Part shown: piece by piece, positions 25,401 through 32,985 of the stretch
How positions within the stretch are numbered: the stretch's first letter is position 1
Layout: each line of letters begins with the position of its first letter
Assembly: GCA_031553315.1 (NCBI GenBank)
Contig: JAVBLT010000021.1
Coordinates: 1-64,000 of the forward strand
Length of the DNA: 64,000 bases
From: JAVBLT01 sp031553315
GTDB taxonomy: Bacteria > Verrucomicrobiota > Kiritimatiellia > RFP12 > DVOR01
Reading direction: 5' to 3'
The notes under the pieces: model-generated
The model's database searches: none
Seen by the model: only the letters and a program-made list of their open reading frames with translations
What the model was told of the DNA's origin: nothing
Position numbers and translations under genes: made by a program

Positions 25401-28400
25401 CGGCCGCCCGGGCATTGATATCTTCCGCCCCTTCATACCACGCAGGCAGGGTGAAACTGTCGAAGGGCTGGCGCACAGAGAAGTTTTTCCCGGTGACGGG
25501 ATCCCGGATAATCACCCAGCCGCAATACTCCACGGGCTGCTCGGCGCTAAACGCGCTCTTGGGATCAATGCCCGTGGAAGCGAGATAGGTACCGCTCTCC
25601 TGATCCCACACCAGGCTGCACACGGCGACGGTCTCATTGGTGGACCACGAGGTCGCCACGGCAAGATCATTCGTGATGCGGAACCAGTCTTTATCGGAAC
25701 CCCAGTCGGAAAGGCCGGTGAGATCCTCTGCCTGATGATAGCTGACGAAACACCCCAGCACGGTGCCGTTGGGAGTCACCTCCGGGTAAAGCCCTGAAAG
25801 CGCGGCACTGAAGCCCATGCCGTCTCCGATCCAGGGTTGCCGGCTGTTGACGGCCACAAGATTGGTCGTGACCTGTTCCTGATAGGGCTCCACGGTCGAG
25901 AAAAGGCTGCCGGCGCCAGGGCTGAGTATGATTTTCGCCTCCACCTGGATATCGCTTTCAACATCGGCGATCGTTGCGGTGAAGGTCTGCATCCCTGCGG
26001 CATCGGTTATATAAGTCCACCCCGGCTGCGGCTGGGATTCCTCAGGAACCCGGTAGTAACGGATGTAGTCGATCTCGTGCAGAATGGCGCTCGAATAGGC
26101 AATGCTCACCGAATTGGGATTATCGGGATTGGCGCGCACGGTCAGAATCAGCTCGGGCATATCCAAGCTGTTCTGCAGGCCCAGGCCGCTGAGGAGCGAG
26201 GTGACCCGAAAGGCGAGGCCGCCCGTGTAGGGGTCAATGACCTGGCCTTCGTTGATGTCGCCCGGCGTGGGGCCGATGGTGCCGTTGTCAAATTCCTCCT
26301 GGGTGTTTCCCCAGGTCGTCCAGATGTCGTTCGTGCCGATACCGGTCGAAGAGAGATAGCCGATACGGTCGTCGCTGCCGGCATAGACCAGGTTCGTCCA
26401 GGCGTTGCCGCTGGCCACGGCGATCCGATCCGTATCATCCCGGGCCATGTTTTTGGCTGCGGCGGTATCGTAATCATTCGTATAGGTGGAATAGGTGATC
26501 CCCTGCTCGTAGGCGCCGTTGTCGCGGTAAAGCTTGAAGCCTCCGGGAGGCGAGGTCGACCAGGAATCGTCGATCACGTAGTTGATCTTTCCCTCTCTTT
26601 TCAACGCCGGGCCGTTGCCCAGCACAAAGAAACCGCGGTTCAGGTCAACGCCGGCTTTCGTGGTGTAGCTGGCAATGAGATTTTCGTTGGTGATTGTAAA
26701 CGACGATGCCCGAAGCGCCTCGTAGCTCGAATCAATCTGATCGAGTTTCCAGCCCTTGAGGCTGATCCCCGCAGGGGCGCAGAGCTCGACGAACTGCGCG
26801 TAACCGGCGCTGCTCTGGCCGTATTCATCCATCAGGTCGAATTCATTGAAAAACACTTCGCCGGGCGGGCAGGAATAGACCCAGAAATAAGGGGCGGTTC
26901 CGAATGCCTTCAATTCCTTGTCGCTGTTGAAATCCCGCGGATAATACCACGGGGGGCGGTGATAGGCGTATGCGTCGAAATAAATGCGCTTGTCGACCGG
27001 GGCGCCCGCGGAATCGGTATAGGTGGCCCAAACGGAGTATTGAACAATATCGCTGGGCTTCAGATCCCTTGAAAGCGGGCCGGTGATGCCGGTTTCCGAG
27101 TGCCAGATGTAATCCTCGGGGCGGACTCGGGTCAATTCCATCGTGTAAACCGTGAGGCCGCTGGCCGATGCGCTCTCGGGGGCAGGGTCGAATGTGAGCC
27201 ATTTTTCGGTTCCCCACTGCGCGGCGACCGTGTTGGCGGGCCAGCTGAGCTGGCCCACGCTGTTGGTCTCGGGCCGGGCATAGACGTAGCTGAAGTAAAG
27301 CCTGATATTCTTCGGGTTGAGGAGAATGCGATCCAAAGCGGCCGTGACATAAACCGGGCTGCCCTCCAGCGGCTGGGTTCCGAAGCGATTCTGCTCATTG
27401 ATCGCCACGGACGGGATTTCGGAGAAGGTCACATCGGAAATGCGGAAGCCCGGGAGGAGGGGATCCGTCACAACAACCTGATCAAAATGAACGCGCCCCG
27501 CATGCTTCCACTGGTCTTCGGAAACCGTCCAGTCATTGGTGATAATTGTCATCAGCCGAACACCGTAATAACCGGGCTCGTTGACATCCATCGAGTAGGC
27601 CGTGTACACCGTATTGGTGATGAGGAAGCTTTGCGCCGCATCGGCGACCTCATAATCAACCCACACGGCGTCTTCCGCCTGCGGATTGGGGGTTTTTGTA
27701 AGCTGAATGAGCACTTTCGTTCCCAGCGGATTGGGTTCGTCCTGGCGGGCCTGGAAGCTCACCCGGCCCACGCCGTTGGAAAGCGGAGGCGAAATCAGCG
27801 CGGAGGGGGTTCCCTGCAGGTAACCGCCCTCATAGTCAATATCGGCTCCGGTGAGCGAGGTGTTGAGCGTGAGCATCGGCGAGAAGAAACCATCGTTGAG
27901 GCGGTCGCCCCAATAGAGGTGGGTGTTGGGATCGCGCCCCAGTTTCGCATTGGAGGCGGTCCAGGAGTTGGCGGTAACCATGGGAGCGTCGGTCACGGAG
28001 AAGTTGTCAATCAGCACGCAGGCGTCTTCATTGCCGCTCGAGATTTGCGCCAGGCGGATGTAGCCTGAGTTGCGGTCATCTTCGGTGGCGCGGATATTCA
28101 CTGAAATTCCGGTTTGCGAGCGGAAACCGGTCATGAGCTCTGTATAGTCGATCGTGCGCACGGTAATCCAGTCAAGCGTCGTGCTCTGCGCGGGGTTGAT
28201 CGCGGAGCTGGAGAAGGCGTATTGGATAACGAATTTAGCCGGTTGGTTCAGCGTGCGGTAATCGTAAGAGACGGTGCCCAGGCCGTTGGTCAGGAAGGGC
28301 GAAATCAAGACTTGAGAGTCTCCGGCGGAGCGCCGGGAATATTCAAACCGCATGACCTGATCGTTGATGTTTGCGGAGCGGGCGTCATGCTCAATCCAGG

Positions 28401-31400
28401 TGCCTTTTGAATAGAAGCCCTCGGTTTGGTAAGGGATCTGCTTGTTGTCGTCGTTTCCGCGCCACGGGGTCATGACGATGTTGTCCAAGTCGAGGCCGAT
28501 CGTTTCGGTGTTTTCCACGCGGAAGCGGACGAAGGCATCGCTGCCGCAATGAACGGTGTCGTTGGTGATTGCCCGCGGCGCAAAGCTGTTGATCGACCAG
28601 CGCCAGCTTTCTTTTGTTTCCCAGGTTCCGGTCATGCCGCCTCTGAGCGACTCGACCGGCATGATATCCATGCGCAAGTTGACGGTGGGCGCCTTGGCGG
28701 TGATTGTCGGGCCGTGGCCGGGTTCGCCTGCGGCGGCGATTGTCCAGCGGCGGGAGGCAAAAGGCCAGCGCGAACCGGATGAAGAAGGCTTCACAAAATA
28801 CGACAATTCGCTTTCGAGAAGATTCTCCGAGTTCACATTTCTCGGAATGCAGAAGTTGGTGAATTTAACACCGCAGTTGGATGCGTGAACGCCGACAGAC
28901 CCCGAGAGGTCTGCGGAAAGAGGCATGTCGCAGTTTAAAATAACCTGTTGATCAGAGCTCTTGTATAAGGAATAAACCGTTTGGAGGCGGGCATTCAGGC
29001 GACGCGTCTGGTTCGGAGCGGTTCCGGTCCAAACCGGCGCGAGCGCCATCACATACGAAGTGGAGCTATCGGAAACCAGGCTCATCTGGCTGGTTTTTGT
29101 GGCGCTCACGGCGGTGGGCACACCCTGCGCCCAGCGGTAGAGCGTGGCGCTGAGCATCGGCACGAGCGAACCGTTGGCCGTGACAACGGCGGTGCGTTGC
29201 GTCAGGCGAAACTCGTAAAAGGGGGTGTCGAGATCCTGATACCCGGCAATCAGTGAAACGGTAAACCCGCATTTTGAAGCATCCGTCTCTTTGGGGACGT
29301 TGACATAGGCGATTGCGCCGCAGTTCGGCTGATCGGTAACGCTATCGCTGTAGGCGGCCAAATAATTGATGTCGTAAGGCATGGCCGAAGCGGCCGTGAA
29401 GGAAACGCCGCCCAAACCGTTCAATGTGGAGGTCTGGTCGCCGCGGCGCACAGCCGCACCGGCGCCGAACAGGCGGATCAATCCATCAAGCGGAACCAGG
29501 TCGTTGAGTGGGTTAAGCCCGGTGTTCCGGCCTTGAAGAAAGAGGCCGCGCTCAAGGTTGAAATACTGGGTCTGGTCAAGTTTGAGATAATCGGCCTGAT
29601 AATAGCCGGCCGACCACCCGGGGTTCGGCACGCCCCACTGAACGGAGGTGACATTTGTCGTAAAGGTCTTGATATTTAACAATTTCGACATGTCAAACGA
29701 GTCTTTATCCACATTGGCGCCCGAATCAGGCAGCCAAACGTCGATCACATTGCCGGCCGGATCGTAGCCTGTTTCATGCGTAAACGAGGTTGTGTGAATG
29801 ATCTTGTCTTCCACATCTTCCTGATCCGTGAAATTCGTTTTGACCTTGGCTTCCGATTCCCACCCGTTAAAGGTCTGATACACGGAAAATGAAGCCAGAT
29901 ACTCCTTTGTGCGGGTATTGAATTCCACCAAAAGGTAGGTTTTATTTTCAAGCAGGTCGACTTTGATCAACTCTGCCGGGGCGCTTCCTTCGTGATTGCA
30001 TACGGCTCCCAATGGGGGAGGAGCAAACCCGGAGTCGCTCGTTCGGCTGAATGAGACGGTTTCGGCGGAAACGGCGACCCCGTCATAATGGCCGGTCGCC
30101 TCAAATGAAAATGCCAGCGTCCGCTTGCCGCCTGCGAGGGCGATGCCGCTGTCGTGACCGGAAAGCGGCACCAGCGCGCGCCAGAGGTTGTCGCCGACCG
30201 GAACCATGGAAAAGCGTTTTGAAGGGTTGCCGGCAACGGGAATGACCACCTCCACCCCCGCATAAGCGGTTTCCACGGGGCGCAAGTCGAGCGTATAAGG
30301 CGTTTTAGCGGCGTTGTCCTGATACATGGCGATCTGAATCACTTCTTTTTGGTCAAGAATTTCGCGGTTGATTGCCAAGGAGCCCGAAAACGTTCCTTTG
30401 TAATAAAACTCATAGTATCCGGGCAGGAGCCCCACAATGCCGGCCCCTTCTTTGAAGTAAAAATCGGTATAGCTGCCCAGCGCGGCGGGCTTTGATTTCA
30501 TGGTGACGCTGCTCTGCAAGGAGCGGTTGACCACCGGTTGCAACGGCACATCAACCCAACCGTCATCGAGCGTGGGATTCAATTCAGGGTTTTTAACCCG
30601 GTAAGAGACTGAAAGCTCCGGATCGGAAATTGGAAACAGCACATCTCCCGTTTCATTGGTATACGTGGCCTTGAGCTGAACCTGCTGCACAAAGGATTGC
30701 TTGCTGGAGGGATACGCGGGAACAGTCGGCAGATCGCCGGGAAAGCCGTGCGCGGCGGTGGGAAGAATGGAGGCGACCCTCACATCGTCCAACGCCACAT
30801 AATAAGCTGGGGTTCCGCCATTGCCGACTCGAGTCCAGCGGAAGCGAACCGGGCCGAGGATGTTCAAATCCAATGCGGTCGTATAGCGCAGGCGGTCAGT
30901 GGTGAGCGCGGAGGGAATCACTGCTGCGTTGGGAATCACGGGATGAAACTCAATCTCCTGCCAGGCGCCGGGGTCGACTGTGGCGGGATCCCGGGTGGCA
31001 TTCTCTCCCGTGACATACGCCAATTTAAGCCCCGGGTTATATTCGCCTGAAATGGTCCGCATGGCGTAAAACGAAACCGACGCCACGCCGTATGAATACA
31101 CGGGCGAGTAGACAAAGGAACAGGGCTGATCGCGAAGTTGCATCGTGGTATTGTTAATCAGCAAGGCGCAAAGATATTCCCGCCCTTCCGTCGAAACGGT
31201 CGATTCGCGTTGTCCCTGAAAAACATTCTGAAGGCGCCAACCGGCAACAAAACCGTCATGGATCGTGCCGACGCCGGTCGGTTGTTCCGTAGAACCGCTC
31301 CCGGTGTGCAAAAAAATGAAGCGGTCGTTGAAATCCTGAAAACGCCAGGGGTCGATAATCGGCGAAATGCGGAGCAACCCGTTGACGCCGCTTCCGAAGA

Positions 31401-31845
31401 AATATTCCCATGTGCCGCTTTGAGGCAAAGGCCCGGTATAAGAACCGGTAAATGTTTTCTGCCAGCTTGCGGGGTACACATAATACCTGGCTTGCGTTGT
31501 CGTGCCGGCGCCTGCGGCGACCCATGCGCCTGGTTCGGGTCTCAAATTGACTTTGGTCCATGAATTGGCCGAACCGTCATGCACGCGAAACCACATGGAA
31601 CGAGGCGTATAGGAAGCATCGGCGCCGGGCTCGTCGGTTCCGTTTTTCGCCGTATCGCGCGGCACGGAAACAACGACGGAAACGGTATCCGAAGCTGCGT
31701 TCGTGGGAAAGGCCGCTAAAGAAAAGACGGCTGCGAAATGAGCCCCCGACGGAGCCGTGGGATCCAGCTCATAGGCTTGCGCCGGAGCTCCCAAAAAAAC
31801 GGCTGTGGAAAAAATCCACAAAAACTGTTTCAATTTTAACGTCAT
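22441..31845 (-). CDS. giant secreted beta-rich protein with three lamin-tail-like repeats, 3134 aa
   Basis: Signal peptide 1-24 (LGAPAQA). The remainder is Gly/Thr/Ser/aromatic-rich, low in Lys and predicted beta-sandwich. In the first half, jelly-roll-type closing strands recur: YYVALDDVRV, LDLDNIVM, VLIDNFSV and VHFDQVVV. From about residue 1630 a unit of ~500 residues repeats three times: a P-x-WY-x-P-x-D-x-N line, a PYFWVY line, then an INEVNL-type strand followed by F-(V/I)-E-(L/I)... SLKGW, resembling a lamin tail domain (near 1665, 2170 and 2665). No anchor or sorting tail is obvious. Likely a surface or extracellular adhesin or matrix protein. GAGGG precedes the ATG, 45 bases after the pseudopilin gene. 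Confidence 0.75.
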   Translation of the reverse strand: MTLKLKQFLWIFSTAVFLGAPAQAYELDPTAPSGAHFAAVFSLAAFPTNAASDTVSVVVSVPRDTAKNGTDEPGADASYTPRSMWFRVHDGSANSWTKVNLRPEPGAWVAAGAGTTTQARYYVYPASWQKTFTGSYTGPLPQSGTWEYFFGSGVNGLLRISPIIDPWRFQDFNDRFIFLHTGSGSTEQPTGVGTIHDGFVAGWRLQNVFQGQRESTVSTEGREYLCALLINNTTMQLRDQPCSFVYSPVYSYGVASVSFYAMRTISGEYNPGLKLAYVTGENATRDPATVDPGAWQEIEFHPVIPNAAVIPSALTTDRLRYTTALDLNILGPVRFRWTRVGNGGTPAYYVALDDVRVASILPTAAHGFPGDLPTVPAYPSSKQSFVQQVQLKATYTNETGDVLFPISDPELSVSYRVKNPELNPTLDDGWVDVPLQPVVNRSLQSSVTMKSKPAALGSYTDFYFKEGAGIVGLLPGYYEFYYKGTFSGSLAINREILDQKEVIQIAMYQDNAAKTPYTLDLRPVETAYAGVEVVIPVAGNPSKRFSMVPVGDNLWRALVPLSGHDSGIALAGGKRTLAFSFEATGHYDGVAVSAETVSFSRTSDSGFAPPPLGAVCNHEGSAPAELIKVDLLENKTYLLVEFNTRTKEYLASFSVYQTFNGWESEAKVKTNFTDQEDVEDKIIHTTSFTHETGYDPAGNVIDVWLPDSGANVDKDSFDMSKLLNIKTFTTNVTSVQWGVPNPGWSAGYYQADYLKLDQTQYFNLERGLFLQGRNTGLNPLNDLVPLDGLIRLFGAGAAVRRGDQTSTLNGLGGVSFTAASAMPYDINYLAAYSDSVTDQPNCGAIAYVNVPKETDASKCGFTVSLIAGYQDLDTPFYEFRLTQRTAVVTANGSLVPMLSATLYRWAQGVPTAVSATKTSQMSLVSDSSTSYVMALAPVWTGTAPNQTRRLNARLQTVYSLYKSSDQQVILNCDMPLSADLSGSVGVHASNCGVKFTNFCIPRNVNSENLLESELSYFVKPSSSGSRWPFASRRWTIAAAGEPGHGPTITAKAPTVNLRMDIMPVESLRGGMTGTWETKESWRWSINSFAPRAITNDTVHCGSDAFVRFRVENTETIGLDLDNIVMTPWRGNDDNKQIPYQTEGFYSKGTWIEHDARSANINDQVMRFEYSRRSAGDSQVLISPFLTNGLGTVSYDYRTLNQPAKFVIQYAFSSSAINPAQSTTLDWITVRTIDYTELMTGFRSQTGISVNIRATEDDRNSGYIRLAQISSGNEDACVLIDNFSVTDAPMVTANSWTASNAKLGRDPNTHLYWGDRLNDGFFSPMLTLNTSLTGADIDYEGGYLQGTPSALISPPLSNGVGRVSFQARQDEPNPLGTKVLIQLTKTPNPQAEDAVWVDYEVADAAQSFLITNTVYTAYSMDVNEPGYYGVRLMTIITNDWTVSEDQWKHAGRVHFDQVVVTDPLLPGFRISDVTFSEIPSVAINEQNRFGTQPLEGSPVYVTAALDRILLNPKNIRLYFSYVYARPETNSVGQLSWPANTVAAQWGTEKWLTFDPAPESASASGLTVYTMELTRVRPEDYIWHSETGITGPLSRDLKPSDIVQYSVWATYTDSAGAPVDKRIYFDAYAYHRPPWYYPRDFNSDKELKAFGTAPYFWVYSCPPGEVFFNEFDLMDEYGQSSAGYAQFVELCAPAGISLKGWKLDQIDSSYEALRASSFTITNENLIASYTTKAGVDLNRGFFVLGNGPALKREGKINYVIDDSWSTSPPGGFKLYRDNGAYEQGITYSTYTNDYDTAAAKNMARDDTDRIAVASGNAWTNLVYAGSDDRIGYLSSTGIGTNDIWTTWGNTQEEFDNGTIGPTPGDINEGQVIDPYTGGLAFRVTSLLSGLGLQNSLDMPELILTVRANPDNPNSVSIAYSSAILHEIDYIRYYRVPEESQPQPGWTYITDAAGMQTFTATIADVESDIQVEAKIILSPGAGSLFSTVEPYQEQVTTNLVAVNSRQPWIGDGMGFSAALSGLYPEVTPNGTVLGCFVSYHQAEDLTGLSDWGSDKDWFRITNDLAVATSWSTNETVAVCSLVWDQESGTYLASTGIDPKSAFSAEQPVEYCGWVIIRDPVTGKNFSVRQPFDSFTLPAWYEGAEDINARAADASKVPYFYIYGTPFNSVYINEVNLGDPAIDKSYPRFIEIVYPNIRGRLGHEYSMAGWTLALTNAAGAKIDFPLSGDVSSAPNGGGPFFYVTTTVAGKPQLAGRGIAAESTFPEDSLGTGPWSVILYRPESGISEGGVVVSAGDPVAGSPLIDRTPYHPVWAGEVDAPTSIGSVGQFGETGSSTNQWQFFEGPYTTNALGVVSGSSPGYQNPGQTFPDDGLDKAIIRSTIQNLIGGVDLGGTQNGLNQALIVVTNTIPADATFVYAPADGYYIQDISVRNGSFSGGDSFLQPDDGATGTNITVHLVDYIRKHGGGGSLVEGGVANGCQIVVTFSDGPYDPDQWVRQLSIFTPDQPLGSADIQPLATEKVGVQVRVLPVVAAAEIYLTWSPVTNAVERWYTDINVSANWAMDVWLPTAGLNPNLPNTVRLVADPVVPGTFTTPDDWWIPPQPAGTAVKYVVWYRLGGAMKKLSLSKYISPSWYVPAQAADLNLRPGPTGLNHDKTPYYWVYATRQRSVWINEVNYHWLVNSVDYSAVELAMIDDNAAAVKSLKGWTITNESHTVNDSYGLNPATNTIGFALSAAPWGNNPYAATDPRLAYYVLATPGAVPLGLTQTLTRGFVGAEAEVCVLRLYRDTGALEDEVYIIRSSASRLQTASTLAVEKSMLNQLALSSCFAGEARNNNIGSLQRSSLTDRTANAWYYSSGNATWGSYNTYVDNRTGATTDIQVYPQGPLPGIAALGILSAFADSGQGSFLTTGVALNTPAVLGSAYTLNCEPAPWYTVGRVLLNNEPYRVAEERVYSAAAAQPAVEHTIEGTLDEPVTTFRVTFVPKAEAALLAGKGAVNLNDAAQMKWLQAFNLGAVLAAYEADGVSPEEKYWLSAAADRFTEVALRFEALEAPTVQNGRSLAQIGLRVNGETVPALQGDARLVLLGRASLADAHWTKIKDLEPAEASGLKQITLPENGTADAFRFFRCVLMSGEASDAL

Positions 31846-31890
31846 TTTTCCCTCGCTTCAAAGCTGTAAAAAAAATCAAAAATGCCTGCG

Positions 31891-32880
31891 TTACTCGCCG
31901 TAGTTGACGCCTTCTGGATTTTCGCCGCCCGAACCGAGCCAGACCGAATATTTTCTTCGGTCTTCCTCGGTTCCCGGATCGTTGACCGTTTCGACATGGC
32001 CGTCAAGAAAACAGATATGGCCGACCGCCTTGCCGCCGGCTTTGTGGCAAAACCCGACATTTTCCTGGTTGTTTCCATCGGGATCCCAATCCCACACCTG
32101 ATCTCCGGCCACTCCGTTTTCAACACCCAGCCTGGGATTCTCAAGATCAAGCTCCACCATCAGCGCGGTCTTATTGGGCGGTCCCGGAAAGGCCGAGGTG
32201 TTGGAAAGTTTCGATCCGTTGTTATAATCGCCGTATTCGTTGCGGACTTTGTACAGATCCTTCGATTTCGTTGCCGAGGTGCGGTAGTTCATTGCATAGC
32301 TGCGAACGACGGCGGCAGGGGTTTCAACGGCCTGGGGAAATTTCGAAACCGCTTCCTTTGCGAATGATTTGCACCGGTAACGGTCTGTGGATTTCATGTA
32401 ACCGAAAAGCGATCCGTTTTCGATGGCAAGGCGCGCCTTGTTTTTTTTCTGGTCTTTGTCGGCGGCGTAATACCAGGGCGCGGGTTTCACGCCTTCCAGG
32501 CCGCCCCAAAGGGGAACGCCCACGGCGCCGTCGTCGTGGCAGGTGCAGGATTCTTCCGGATTCTCCTCGCGAAGGCAATTGTGATCGAAATAAACCCATC
32601 CGCGCAATTGACAGGATAACGGCTCCAAAACGTCGTTTACCCTCGTTCGGCCTGTCCACACACGACCGCCGGCGGAGGGGAAAGACATGCCGTTTGCAGT
32701 CATGTAGGTGTTGGCGGCGCGCCCGAAGGCGATGAGGTTGTTGCGGCACTCGGTGGCGTGGGCGGATTCTCTGATTTTACCGAAAAACGGAAATAAAGCC
32801 GCTGACAAAATGCCGATAATGCCGATAACGACAAGGAGCTCAATCAGCGTAAAACCCTGTTTTTCGATTCTTTTTTTCAT
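31891..32880 (-). CDS. pseudopilin-like protein with prepilin N-terminus, 329 aa
   Basis: The N-terminus KKRIEKQG|FTLIELLVVIGIIGIL is a class III prepilin peptide: cleavage by the prepilin peptidase after the Gly, Glu at +5, then the hydrophobic assembly helix. The body has several Cys and ends with a HICFLDGHVE block of the H-X9-DG type common in large Planctomycetes/Verrucomicrobia/Lentisphaerae pseudopilin families. It is longer than GspG (about 140). It lies directly upstream of the giant secreted gene and may be expressed with it; a role in its export or display is only a guess. Confidence 0.85.
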   Translation of the reverse strand: MKKRIEKQGFTLIELLVVIGIIGILSAALFPFFGKIRESAHATECRNNLIAFGRAANTYMTANGMSFPSAGGRVWTGRTRVNDVLEPLSCQLRGWVYFDHNCLREENPEESCTCHDDGAVGVPLWGGLEGVKPAPWYYAADKDQKKNKARLAIENGSLFGYMKSTDRYRCKSFAKEAVSKFPQAVETPAAVVRSYAMNYRTSATKSKDLYKVRNEYGDYNNGSKLSNTSAFPGPPNKTALMVELDLENPRLGVENGVAGDQVWDWDPDGNNQENVGFCHKAGGKAVGHICFLDGHVETVNDPGTEEDRRKYSVWLGSGGENPEGVNYGE

Positions 32881-32907
32881 AAAACCCTCTTTCTACACTC
32901 ATGGGGA

Positions 32908-32936
32908 ATTATGAAGTAAAGGCGGCGAAAAAGCAA
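32908..32936 (-). promoter_or_regulatory. sigma-70-type promoter of the pseudopilin operon
   Basis: On the minus strand TTGCTT (32936-32931), a 17-base spacer and CATAAT (32913-32908) lie about 25 bases before the pseudopilin ATG. An AGAGGG ribosome site follows. Confidence 0.5.
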
Positions 32937-32985
32937 GCGCCGATTCGTAAGAATCCGTGTATTTTCGCGGGCGGGGGGCGAAAAA

